A DNA stretch of 64,000 nt from JANSWP01 sp041941305 (GTDB lineage Bacteria > Bacteroidota > Bacteroidia > Chitinophagales > Saprospiraceae), in the NCBI GenBank assembly GCA_041941305.1, contig JBGTQJ010000002.1, forward strand, positions 186,001 to 250,000. The letters are read 5' to 3'. The notes beneath the pieces are model-generated. The model saw only the letters and a program-made list of their open reading frames with translations. It had not been told where the DNA came from and ran no database searches. Below are positions 26,268 through 34,994 of the stretch, in pieces. A program made the translations under genes and the position numbers. Numbering within the stretch: position 1 is the first letter of the stretch; each line of letters opens with the position of its first letter.

Positions 26268-26331
26268 GGGTAGTTTTGCTGAATCAAAATCAAAAAGCTC
26301 TGGCAGATTGCAAATTTGCCAGAGCTTTTTT
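26248..26331 (+). promoter_or_regulatory. Isoleucine-responsive transcription attenuator of ileS (alternative RNA structures)
   Basis: Three mutually exclusive pairings are readable. Segments 26248-26253 (GATTGC) and 26257-26262 (GCAATC) form a small hairpin over the end of the leader frame. Segment 26257-26264 (GCAATCTG) is perfectly complementary to 26304-26311 (CAGATTGC), which would be the antiterminator because it consumes the upper 5' arm of the terminator. The terminator itself is 26292-26331. With enough Ile-tRNA the ribosome reaches the stop codon at 26267, hides 26257-26264 and lets the terminator form; when it stalls in the Ile run, the antiterminator can form and ileS is read. The pairings are seen; the mechanism is inferred from known attenuators. 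Confidence 0.75.
26292..26331 (+). terminator. Intrinsic terminator of the ileS attenuator
   Basis: AAAAAGCTCTGGCA (26292-26305) pairs with TGCCAGAGCTTTTT (26317-26330); the stem continues with G-U and three A-U pairs up to a 3-base loop at 26310-26312, about 18 bp in all, followed by a run of U. It stands 53 bases before the ileS ATG, so it would stop transcription before the synthetase unless it is disrupted. Confidence 0.88.
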
Positions 26332-26384
26332 GTTTGAGTATTTTTGCGCGATTTTTTGAATAGTCTTTTGATAAATTTTGAAAT

Positions 26385-29300
26385 ATGTATAAAGAATTTA
26401 AAAACCTGAACCTACCGGAAATAGATAAGGAAATACTAAAATTCTGGGAAGAAAATAAAGTCTTTGAGGCAAGTGTCGAGGAGCGTCCAACAGATAATAG
26501 CTTTGTTTTTTACGAAGGGCCACCGTCTGCGAACGGGAAGCCCGGCATCCATCACGTAATGGCTCGGGCGATTAAAGATTTGGTTTGTCGTTACCACACT
26601 TTGAAAGGAAAAAGAGTGGAACGTAAAGGTGGTTGGGATACACATGGATTGCCGATAGAGTTGGCGGTGGAAAAAGAATTGGGTATCACCAAAGAAGATA
26701 TAGGCAATAAGATCACCGTAGATGAGTACAATGCGAAATGCCGGGAGACGGTCATGCAATACAAAGACTTATGGGATGATTTGACCCTGAAAATGGGCTA
26801 TTGGGTAGATTTGGACAATCCCTACATCACTTATGAAAATGAATATATCGAATCGGTTTGGTGGTTGTTGAACCAATTGTACGAAAAAGATTTATTGTAT
26901 AAAGGTTATACCATCCAACCCTATTCTCCTGCTGCAGGAACGGGATTGAGTACACATGAATTGAATATGCCTGGGGCGTATAAAGAAGTAAAGGATACGA
27001 CTGTTGTTGCCCAATTTAAAGTAGTGAGAGATGAAAAATCTGAGTTCCTTTTCGAAAGGGATAATGAAGATGTTTGTATTCTCGCCTGGACCACAACACC
27101 CTGGACCCTCCCTTCTAATATCGGATTAACAGCTGGTCCAAAAATTAAATATGTAAAAATAAAAACCATCAATCCGTACACTGAAAAACCAGTGAGTGTG
27201 GTTCTTGCGGACGATCTGGTTTCCAAATGGATGGTACCATCGGGATATGAGGGTAAGGGACCTAAAAAGCCTGAGATTCTTGAAAAATCCGAATTGTTTG
27301 AAGGCAGGCAATTAGAGGGTATCCGATTCGAGCAGTTGCTTCCTTTTGGAAATGAGATTGAACCATTGAATGATGCGACGGATGCTTTCCGAGTTATTCT
27401 TGGAGATTTCGTAACTACAGAAGATGGTACTGGAATTGTACATACTGCACCTTCTTTTGGTGCGGATGACCGTCTTGCTGGAATGGCTTCGGGGCTGGGT
27501 ACCTTGACATTGGTGGACAAGCAGGGAAAATTTCTCAGTACAGTTGGTCCATTCTCCGATCGCTATGTTAAAAATTATAAGGACGATCCGAATTATGAAA
27601 ACGTGGATATTGATATCGCAGTGTATTTGAAGCAAAACAACAAAGCTTTCAATGTTGCGAAATACGAGCATAATTATCCGCACTGTTGGCGTACAGATAA
27701 GCCAGTACTGTACTACCCACTCGATAGTTGGTTTGTAAAAGCTTCAAAAGTAAAGGAGCGCATGTACGAATTGAACAAAACTATCAATTGGAAGCCAGCG
27801 AGCACAGGGGAAGGTCGTTTTGGCAAATGGCTCGAAAACTTGCAGGATTGGAATTTATCCAGGTCTCGATATTGGGGCGTGCCACTTCCAATTTGGCGAA
27901 CTGAAGATGGGGAGCATGAAATCTGTATCAGTTCTGTAGAACAATTGAGAGATGAAATAGAAAAAGCAAATGCAACTTTGGGTAAAGATCAAACCCTTCC
28001 TAAAGATTTACACAGACCATACATTGATGAAGTCATTTTGGTTGCGGAAAATGGTGAACCAATGAAGCGCGAATTGGATCTGATAGATGTTTGGTTTGAT
28101 TCAGGCTCTATGCCTTATGCTCAATGGCACTATCCTTTTGAAAACCAGGAAAAATGGAAACGAAATTTCCCAGCAGATTTTATAGCAGAGGGTGTGGACC
28201 AAACGCGTGGCTGGTTTTATACTTTGCATGCCATTGCCTCAATGGTGTTTGATAGCGTTGCTTTTAAAAATGTGGTTTCCAATGGCTTGGTATTGGACAA
28301 AAATGGGCTCAAGATGTCCAAACGTTGGGGCAATGCAGTTGATCCTTTTGACACTTTAGAAAAATACGGTGCGGATGCTACGAGATGGTATATGATTTCA
28401 AATTCTCCCCCCTGGGATAATTTGAAGTTTGATTTAGATGGCGTTTTAGAAGTTCGGAATAAATTCCTGGGGACGCTTTTCAATACCTATAAGTTCTTTG
28501 CAGGCTACGCCAATATAGATGGTTTTGTAATGAATGAAATGGATGTGACCAATCCTGCAAAACGCCCTGAGATAGACCGATGGATACTATCCAAATTGTA
28601 TTCTTTAGTTAAGGAATATCGAGCGGCTATGGACGATTATGAAATGACGCGAGCCTGCCGTTTGGTTGAGACTTTTGTGATGGACAATCTTTCCAATTGG
28701 TATGTGCGCCTTTGTCGTCGCCGTTTTTGGAAAGGCGAAATGTCTGAAGACAAACGCATGGCTTATGAGACCTTGTTTGAGTGTATGATGGTGGCTACGC
28801 AATTGATGTCGCCAGTTGCACCGTTTTTTGCAGATTGGCTATATAAAAATTTGACTGACCCAATTCGCGAAAAAGCAAAAGCGAACAATACGCCTTTGAA
28901 ACACGATTCTGTTCATTTGACGTATTTAACCAAAGTGGAGGAAGATAAAATTGATTTGGAGTTAGAACAAAGAATGGATTATGCACAAAGGATTTCTTCT
29001 CTGGTTCTTTCACTTCGTAAAAAGGAAAAAATTCGGGTACGGCAGCCACTTCAAAAGATAATGTTGCCTATTCTCGACGAATCGTTTATCGCACAAGTAG
29101 ATGGCGTGAAAGATCTGGTACTTTCTGAAGTAAATGTGAAAGAAATAGAATATTTGATGGATGCCTCGGGTGTGATTAAAAAGAAAATCAAGCCTAATTT
29201 CAAAACACTTGGCCGACGCCTTGGAAAAGATATGAAGGGGGCTGTACAAGTCATCAATAGCCTTTCACAAGACGACATTGCAACAATAGAAAGTTCTGGG

Positions 29301-29702
29301 CAATACCTTTTAACTGTTAATGATACTTCCTATGATTTAACATTGGAGGATTTTGAAATTAGTGCAGAGGATATTCCTGGCTTGCTGGTGGCAAATGACG
29401 GGGCACTTACTGTTGCCTTGGATGTAACTTTGTCCAATAGTCTAATGGCTGAAGGAATGGCTAGAGAATTGGTCAATCGAATTCAAAATATCAGAAAAGC
29501 AAAAGACTTTAATGTGACTGATCGGATTGTCGTCTCCCTTGAAAAACACGATTCAATTGTTTCGGCTGTTGAGGATTTTGGAGATTATATCAAAAATGAA
29601 GTATTGGCAGATCAATTGAATTTTGCAGAAGGTAAAAATGGTGGCGAAGTCATCGAATTGCCAGATTCGGTTTCAGTAAATGTGGAGGTTGCATTGAGCT
29701 AA
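26385..29702 (+). CDS. ileS: Isoleucyl-tRNA synthetase, long (type 2, eukaryote-like) form with GIHH signature
   Basis: This class I synthetase charges tRNA-Ile. The first signature, normally HxGH, reads GIHH here (residues 54-57 in PPSANGKPGIHHVM): first and third positions are swapped. The second signature is KMSKR (about 643-647). The CP1 editing domain is intact by motif (TTPWTLPSNIGL, GTGIVHTAPSFGADD) and the anticodon-binding domain and a long C-terminal part follow to 1105 residues. KMSKR and length place it with type-2 (eukaryote-like) IleRS, known for mupirocin resistance; the swapped signature is reported for hyper-resistant members. It follows an isoleucine attenuator and ends before a strong terminator, so it is probably monocistronic. 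Confidence 0.97.
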   Translation: MYKEFKNLNLPEIDKEILKFWEENKVFEASVEERPTDNSFVFYEGPPSANGKPGIHHVMARAIKDLVCRYHTLKGKRVERKGGWDTHGLPIELAVEKELGITKEDIGNKITVDEYNAKCRETVMQYKDLWDDLTLKMGYWVDLDNPYITYENEYIESVWWLLNQLYEKDLLYKGYTIQPYSPAAGTGLSTHELNMPGAYKEVKDTTVVAQFKVVRDEKSEFLFERDNEDVCILAWTTTPWTLPSNIGLTAGPKIKYVKIKTINPYTEKPVSVVLADDLVSKWMVPSGYEGKGPKKPEILEKSELFEGRQLEGIRFEQLLPFGNEIEPLNDATDAFRVILGDFVTTEDGTGIVHTAPSFGADDRLAGMASGLGTLTLVDKQGKFLSTVGPFSDRYVKNYKDDPNYENVDIDIAVYLKQNNKAFNVAKYEHNYPHCWRTDKPVLYYPLDSWFVKASKVKERMYELNKTINWKPASTGEGRFGKWLENLQDWNLSRSRYWGVPLPIWRTEDGEHEICISSVEQLRDEIEKANATLGKDQTLPKDLHRPYIDEVILVAENGEPMKRELDLIDVWFDSGSMPYAQWHYPFENQEKWKRNFPADFIAEGVDQTRGWFYTLHAIASMVFDSVAFKNVVSNGLVLDKNGLKMSKRWGNAVDPFDTLEKYGADATRWYMISNSPPWDNLKFDLDGVLEVRNKFLGTLFNTYKFFAGYANIDGFVMNEMDVTNPAKRPEIDRWILSKLYSLVKEYRAAMDDYEMTRACRLVETFVMDNLSNWYVRLCRRRFWKGEMSEDKRMAYETLFECMMVATQLMSPVAPFFADWLYKNLTDPIREKAKANNTPLKHDSVHLTYLTKVEEDKIDLELEQRMDYAQRISSLVLSLRKKEKIRVRQPLQKIMLPILDESFIAQVDGVKDLVLSEVNVKEIEYLMDASGVIKKKIKPNFKTLGRRLGKDMKGAVQVINSLSQDDIATIESSGQYLLTVNDTSYDLTLEDFEISAEDIPGLLVANDGALTVALDVTLSNSLMAEGMARELVNRIQNIRKAKDFNVTDRIVVSLEKHDSIVSAVEDFGDYIKNEVLADQLNFAEGKNGGEVIELPDSVSVNVEVALS

Positions 29703-29726
29703 GAAATTTTGCAATTAAATCTTATA

Positions 29727-29761
29727 AAAGGGGCTGAAAATCAATTGTTTTTAGCCCCTTT
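29727..29761 (+). terminator. Intrinsic terminator after ileS
   Basis: AAAGGGGCT (29727-29735) pairs with AGCCCCTTT (29753-29761) and the stem continues inward (GAAAAT with GTTTTT, including G-U pairs) to a 5-base loop, about 15 bp. It starts 25 bases after the ileS stop. Confidence 0.88.
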
Positions 29762-29895
29762 GTTAATTTAAAAGATTAATTTGGATTGAATGAATGAATC
29801 GAGCAATGAATAGGGCTATCCTGAAATTATTCAATCCTGCTTTGGGGAATTAACCCACAGGAAGATTACCTTCACGGAATCAACGAAACCAACTT

Positions 29896-31383
29896 ATGTT
29901 CAAATCTCCGATCATTGCAGATTCAAAAAAGATAGGTCTTTTCCTCGGTCCCACCGCTTTTATTTTTACACTGTTATTTTTTCATCCTGAAGGTTTGTCC
30001 AAAGAGGCAAATGCTATCCTGGCGTCTACTTTATGGGTTGCAATTTGGTGGATCACAGAAGCGCTGCCGATTGCAGTTACTTCACTATTGCCAATCATTT
30101 TATTCCCCCTTTCAGGCGGTTTGTCTTTATCTGAAACGACAGCTTCTTTTGGGCATCGCTATATTTTTTTATACATCGGAGGGTTTATTTTGGCAATAGC
30201 TATTGAACGATGGAATTTGCACAAACGGATTGCACTCAACATTATCAATTTGATTGGGACAAATGTGAAAAGCATCATTTTGGGCTTTATGATTGCTACC
30301 GCATTTTTGTCTATGTGGATTTCCAATACGGCAACCTCTGTAATGATGCTACCCATTGGAATGGCAATAATTGCACAACTAAAGGACAATCCAAATACGA
30401 TAGAAGATGAAAACCTGATTTTTGGAAAAGCATTGATGCTGGCAATAGCTTATAGCGCTTCAATTGGAGGACTTTCGACCTTGATTGGAACCCCTCCAAA
30501 TTTGGTTTTAGCCGGAGTAGTTCAGGAAATGTACAATGTAGAAATCACCTTTTCCAAATGGATTGCTTTTGGTTTGCCGATTTCTATTCTTTTACTATTC
30601 ATCTGCTGGAAATATTTGACTAATGTTGCCTTCTCGTTTCAACAAAAATCCTTTCCGGGAGGGCGTGCTGAAATTTCAAAGCAATTGAACGCTTTGGGAA
30701 AAATATCCTATGAAGAGAAAACTGTCCTGACAGTTTTCGCCCTTACTGCATTTGCATGGATTAGCCGCTCTTTATTGTTAAATAAATTTATTCCAAATCT
30801 GGATGACACCATCATCGCAATCATAGCAGGAATTGTTTTATTCCTATTGCCAACCTCCAAAGGAAAGAATAGAAAAATCATCACCTGGGATGAGGCAGTC
30901 AAATTGCCCTGGGGTATTCTTTTACTTTTTGGTGGTGGTTTGGCTTTGGCTCAAGGTTTTAAAGCGAGTGGCTTGGCGGAATGGATCGGAAACCAAATGA
31001 CCTTGCTTGATGGAGTTTCTTTATTTGTACTGCTATTGGTCTTGGTTGCCGCAGTGAACTTCTTGACAGAAATCACTTCTAATTTGGCCACCACTGCCAT
31101 GATACTTCCCATATTGGCTCCATTGGCTTTGGTAATTGATGTTCATCCTTACATTTTGATGGTTGGAGCAACTGTTGCTGCTTCTTGTGCCTTTATGCTT
31201 CCTGTAGCTACCCCCCCCAATGCAGTTGTATTTGGATCAGGCTATTTGAGAATCCCCGATATGGTACGAGCGGGTATTTGGATGAATTTGATTTCAATTC
31301 TTTTGTTGACCTTGATTACTTTCTTTCTGCTCCCTTATTTGTGGGAGTTTGATCCAGGAGTGTTTCCTTTGGAGTGGAAGTAG
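29896..31383 (+). CDS. SLC13/DASS family sodium-coupled anion or dicarboxylate carrier
   Basis: The 495-residue polytopic protein has about 11-12 hydrophobic segments and the two characteristic sodium/substrate motifs of the family: SNTATSVMMLPIGMAI in the first half and TSNLATTAMILPILAPLA in the second. Such carriers import di- or tricarboxylates or sulfate with Na+. SNTATS-type motifs favour dicarboxylates, but sulfate cannot be excluded. The N-terminus HPEGLSKEANAILASTLWVAIWW is typical. Neighbours are convergent adenine deaminase and upstream ileS, neither functionally linked. Confidence 0.9.
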   Translation: MFKSPIIADSKKIGLFLGPTAFIFTLLFFHPEGLSKEANAILASTLWVAIWWITEALPIAVTSLLPIILFPLSGGLSLSETTASFGHRYIFLYIGGFILAIAIERWNLHKRIALNIINLIGTNVKSIILGFMIATAFLSMWISNTATSVMMLPIGMAIIAQLKDNPNTIEDENLIFGKALMLAIAYSASIGGLSTLIGTPPNLVLAGVVQEMYNVEITFSKWIAFGLPISILLLFICWKYLTNVAFSFQQKSFPGGRAEISKQLNALGKISYEEKTVLTVFALTAFAWISRSLLLNKFIPNLDDTIIAIIAGIVLFLLPTSKGKNRKIITWDEAVKLPWGILLLFGGGLALAQGFKASGLAEWIGNQMTLLDGVSLFVLLLVLVAAVNFLTEITSNLATTAMILPILAPLALVIDVHPYILMVGATVAASCAFMLPVATPPNAVVFGSGYLRIPDMVRAGIWMNLISILLLTLITFFLLPYLWEFDPGVFPLEWK

Positions 31384-31385
31384 GT

Positions 31386-33008
31386 CTAAATAAATAGCTC
31401 TGTAAATTCAAACTTAGTGCCATCAAATAATCCCTTATCTCCAAGTTTCAAACTTGGAATTACCAGTAATGCCATAAAAGAAAGCGTCATAAATGGTGCA
31501 GTCAGGGTAGAACCTAATTCCTGTTTTACAAAAGCGTCGATTTCTGCATAACGCTTAGCGATTTCATAACCATCTGCATTGGTCATGATACCTGCGACAG
31601 GTAGCGGTAAGATTTTTGACTCTTCACTGGAAACTGCTGAAACCCCTCCCTTGTTTTTGATAATTAAATTCACGGCGTTGCACAAAAAAATATCATCTGT
31701 TCCCACTGCAATAATATTGTGAGAATCATGTCCCACACAAGAAGCGATTGCCCCTTCTTTTAAATTAAAACCATTAATGAAAGCAATAGAAAGGGGAGCC
31801 TCCTGGTAGCGATTGATAACAGCGATTTTTAAAATGTCATTTTTGGTATCCGAAATGGCAAACCTATTTTCGATTTTTGCATCAGCTACAAAACTTTCTG
31901 TAACAATTTCTCCATTGATGGCTTTGATTACCTGTATTTTATTGCTTATGGCTTGAATTGAAAAGTCTTCAACCTTCTTAGGACTCGCGTGAAAATTGTT
32001 GATGATGGGGGCTTTTATTGAAGGGATTAAAGATTTCTGATTATCACTGACTTGCTTTCCATTGATATAAGTTGCTTTGATTCCAAAGCTCTGAATATCC
32101 TCTGTAATGATGAAGTCTGCAGGATCCCCCTTTTTTAGTAAACCAACATCTAATCCATAATGCGTTACCGGATTGATACAAGCCACTTTCAAAACATCAA
32201 ATAAATCACATCCTTTCTTCAAAGCTCGGCTCACCAATTGATTGATATGACCTTCTATCAAATCGTCCGGATGTTTGTCATCTGAGCAAAACATCATTCG
32301 TTCTGGAAATTGAGGCAGTAGATCAATCAATGCTTCAAAGTTTTTGGCAGCGCTGCCTTCTCGAATGAGGATCTTCATTCCTAGATTTAATTTTTCCAGG
32401 GCTTCCTCATAGGTGAAACATTCATGGTCAGTAGTGATACCGGCAGCAATGTATTTTTTGACATCTTCACCTCGAACCCCAGGAGCATGTCCATCAATAG
32501 GTTTCCCCAAATCTTTAGCAACCTGGAGTTTGGCGAGAACCATTTTATCTTCAAAGATCACCCCAGGGTAATTCATCATTTCTGCCAGGTATTTTATTTG
32601 AGGATTCTCCAAAAGCTCTCGGACTCCTTCAACTTCAATTTCAGCTCCAGCGGTTTCAAAACTTGTAGCAGGAACACATGATGGCGCGCCAAAATTAAAC
32701 TTGAAAGGAACTTTGTTTCCATTCTCAATCATGTAATTCACTCCTTCAATTCCCAATACATTGGCAATTTCGTGTGGGTCGGAAACGGTGGCAACCGTTC
32801 CATGCACAACTGCCATTCGGGCAAACTCAGAAGGAACAAGCATCGAACTTTCGATGTGTACATGAGCATCTGTAAAGCCAGGCAGGATATAATCAGAACT
32901 AGTCCCTTCTTTTCTGGCAATGGAATCAATTTTACCATCCCGTATTTCGATTTCACCAAAATATAATTCCCGATTTTCTATATCAATGATGTTTCCTTGA
33001 ATTTTCAT
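31386..33008 (-). CDS. ade: Adenine deaminase
   Basis: This metal-dependent amidohydrolase converts adenine to hypoxanthine and ammonia for purine salvage. The HxH motif is in GFTDAHVHIESSM, followed by HGTVATVSDPHEIANVLG; CSDDKHPDDLIEGH carries the catalytic Asp region; the C-terminal HDSHNIIAVGTDD motif marks the Ade family rather than the adenosine deaminase family. I chose ATG 33008 (MKIQGNIIDIENRELYFG, 540 residues); a longer frame to 33092 reads through a structured GC-rich repeat and is unlikely. Convergent with the SLC13 gene, 2 bases apart. Confidence 0.93.
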   Translation of the reverse strand: MKIQGNIIDIENRELYFGEIEIRDGKIDSIARKEGTSSDYILPGFTDAHVHIESSMLVPSEFARMAVVHGTVATVSDPHEIANVLGIEGVNYMIENGNKVPFKFNFGAPSCVPATSFETAGAEIEVEGVRELLENPQIKYLAEMMNYPGVIFEDKMVLAKLQVAKDLGKPIDGHAPGVRGEDVKKYIAAGITTDHECFTYEEALEKLNLGMKILIREGSAAKNFEALIDLLPQFPERMMFCSDDKHPDDLIEGHINQLVSRALKKGCDLFDVLKVACINPVTHYGLDVGLLKKGDPADFIITEDIQSFGIKATYINGKQVSDNQKSLIPSIKAPIINNFHASPKKVEDFSIQAISNKIQVIKAINGEIVTESFVADAKIENRFAISDTKNDILKIAVINRYQEAPLSIAFINGFNLKEGAIASCVGHDSHNIIAVGTDDIFLCNAVNLIIKNKGGVSAVSSEESKILPLPVAGIMTNADGYEIAKRYAEIDAFVKQELGSTLTAPFMTLSFMALLVIPSLKLGDKGLFDGTKFEFTELFI

Positions 33009-33084
33009 TTTTTGGATTGTTGGCTGAAATGATTTCTTTTGTTTGAGATTCTGGTTGTGTAAGAGAATGTATAATGTGGAACCT

Positions 33085-33197
33085 CGCCGCAACTATCGGT
33101 GCGACTCGGAGGGGTTTTAAAGGGGGGGAAACATGTCCAGCAACAGGCATGTTTCCCCCCTTTAACCCTTGTGAGCGCAGCTGATGCGGCGCGAACT
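33085..33197 (+). repeat. GC-rich long imperfect hairpin, shared motif with 37.5 kb element
   Basis: A nested inverted repeat spans about 107 bases. CGCCGCA (33085-33091) pairs with TGCGGCG (33185-33191), GCGaCTC (33101-33107) with GAGCGC (33173-33178), and an 18-bp inner stem TTAAAGGGGGGGAAACATG (33117-33135, one bulged G) with CATGTTTCCCCCCTTTAA (33148-33165). The block is much richer in GC than its surroundings. The tail 33172-33197 contains TGAGCGCAGCT then CGCGAACT, which recurs on the minus strand at 37492-37516. It sits in the divergent gap between ade and the symporter operon. REP-like element or structured RNA are both possible. Confidence 0.65.
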
Positions 33198-33332
33198 ATT
33201 TCATCATGCAATTAACCACGCGACCAGTTTCTGGCTACTAAGAAACAAAGATTTTGGAAAGAAGCCCTTCCGGAAAGGTGGAGAACTCTTTATCCATCCG
33301 TGAGTAGGGCTACTATTGATAATTCGAATTTA

Positions 33333-33539
33333 ATGCAAAAAAGAAATTTCAAAAATGGATTACTTTGGGCATTTACCTTTTCAATCATATTTCTGCTGAC
33401 CCAGGATTATCTCTTTATCAATTGGGAACCAAGTATTGGAAAATTAGGCCTTCCAAATTGGATTTTTTGGTTTATGGGCATTCATGTACTCTTCATCATC
33501 GTCTTTTTCATGTTTTCGAAAAAGTACTGGAAAGATTAA
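33333..33539 (+). CDS. Small membrane protein preceding a sodium:solute symporter
   Basis: This 68-residue protein has two membrane helices (about 9-25 and 39-58, WAFTFSIIFLLTQDYLF and IFWFMGIHVLFIIVFFMF). Such small two-helix proteins often sit directly in front of SSS symporters and may be accessory subunits (DUF3311/YhdT-like by position; family assignment is not certain). I took ATG 33333 (MQKRNFKNGLLWAF) instead of GTG 33300. The symporter starts 18 bases downstream. Confidence 0.7.
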   Translation: MQKRNFKNGLLWAFTFSIIFLLTQDYLFINWEPSIGKLGLPNWIFWFMGIHVLFIIVFFMFSKKYWKD

Positions 33540-33557
33540 ACTAATGAATAAACAAGG

Positions 33558-34994
33558 ATGATAATTTACATCATATTAATCGCATACATTGCCATCATTT
33601 TTATAGGAAGTTTGATTGGTTCCCAAAAAACAACGGGAACGCCGGAGGGCTATTTTTTAGCAAATCGAAACCTGGGAACACTTGCCTTATTTTTCACCAT
33701 TCTTGCCACCAATTTCAGTGCATTTTATTTTTTGGGTTTTGCAGGAGAGGGATATCGAACCGGTTATTCTTACTACATAGTGATGGCTTTTGGGACTGCC
33801 TTGGCCTGTATTTCTTTTTTTCTTTTAGGAACCAAAATCTGGAAGGCGGGAAAAGAAAAGGGATACATCACGCCCGCTGAATTGATTTATGATAAAACCC
33901 AAAGCAATGGGCTTCGATTGTTGTTTGCAGGTATCATGCTTCTGTTCACTTTCCCTTATTTAGCTCTTCAAATTGTTGGGGCCGGATATATTTTGGAAAA
34001 TATCACTGAAGGGCAAGTTCCGTATCTTTTGGGAGCTATTTTATTGACCATTTTTACAATTATTTATGTCTTTTTAGGGGGGATGCAAAGCGTAGCCAAA
34101 ACAGATTTGAAACAAGGGGTTCTGATGATGATTTTGATGTTTGCTGCAGTTTGGGTCGTTGGCAATGATTTGGGTGGTTTTGTAAAGGCCAATCAGCAAG
34201 TATTTGAACAAAATCCAGAATTGTTTAGCAGAGAAGGAACCGGGGGATTTTATTCCCCTAAAAAATGGTTTAGCTGGCTAATCTTCTGGGTGTTTTGTAT
34301 TCCAATGTTTCCACAAATATTCATGCGATTTTACATCGCTAAAGATTTAAAACATCTAAAACAATCTGCTTTATTGTATGCGACCATTCCCTTGATTATT
34401 TCCATATTTCCAGTCATCATTGGCATTTTTGGGCATATCAGTTATCCTGGATTGGAAGGCAAAGCAGCCGATCAAATTTTGCCTATGATGTTGGTAAATC
34501 ATAGTAGCGACTGGTTTGCTGCATTGATTATGACCGGAGCATTGGCCGCTTTTATGTCTACACTCGACTCTCAATTATTAGCATTAAGTACCATTACAAC
34601 CCGCGATTTTCACTTTGCCTTCTCAGAAAAAAAGCCCGATTTGAAAACCCAGGTCAAACTTGGTCGTATTTGGGTAATAATTTTTGCCTTTATTGGTTTG
34701 GCCATTGCCTGGCAACCATTTGATACCATTTTTGATATGGGCAAATTGGCATTTAGTGGTTTAGCTGTTTTGTTTCCCGTTGCGCTGGCAGCTTTGCGGT
34801 GGAAATATTTGAATAATCATTTTGCCATAGCCTCTATCGTCTTAGGCGAACTTTTGTTGATTGGCTTTTTTTACAAATGGATTCCAATAAAGTATGCATT
34901 CGGCTTTGAGCCATTCATTGTTGTCCTTGCTGTTTGTTTTGCTATTGTGGGATTGGGTTCTTTCCTAAAATATCAAACGAGTTTATCAAAATGA
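33558..34994 (+). CDS. Sodium:solute symporter (SSS family)
   Basis: The 478-residue protein has about 13 membrane segments and the typical SSS pattern: N-terminal GSLIGSQKTTGTPEGYFLANRN in short form, FTILATNFSAFYFLGFAGEGY with the discontinuous first core helix, and the conserved MTGALAAFMSTLDSQLLALST around the second sodium site. The next gene encodes a RhaM-type mutarotase overlapping the symporter stop (ATGA), so the transported substrate is probably a 6-deoxy sugar such as L-rhamnose or L-fucose; that is inference from context. Confidence 0.9.
   Translation: MIIYIILIAYIAIIFIGSLIGSQKTTGTPEGYFLANRNLGTLALFFTILATNFSAFYFLGFAGEGYRTGYSYYIVMAFGTALACISFFLLGTKIWKAGKEKGYITPAELIYDKTQSNGLRLLFAGIMLLFTFPYLALQIVGAGYILENITEGQVPYLLGAILLTIFTIIYVFLGGMQSVAKTDLKQGVLMMILMFAAVWVVGNDLGGFVKANQQVFEQNPELFSREGTGGFYSPKKWFSWLIFWVFCIPMFPQIFMRFYIAKDLKHLKQSALLYATIPLIISIFPVIIGIFGHISYPGLEGKAADQILPMMLVNHSSDWFAALIMTGALAAFMSTLDSQLLALSTITTRDFHFAFSEKKPDLKTQVKLGRIWVIIFAFIGLAIAWQPFDTIFDMGKLAFSGLAVLFPVALAALRWKYLNNHFAIASIVLGELLLIGFFYKWIPIKYAFGFEPFIVVLAVCFAIVGLGSFLKYQTSLSK

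Noticed and set aside
33009..33092. Longer N-terminus for adenine deaminase
   Set aside because: It reads into the end of a GC-rich hairpin region and lacks family similarity; ATG 33008 gives the normal start.
33005..33211. Small minus-strand frame over the GC-rich hairpin
   Set aside because: It is a by-product of the inverted repeat and has no coherent protein features.
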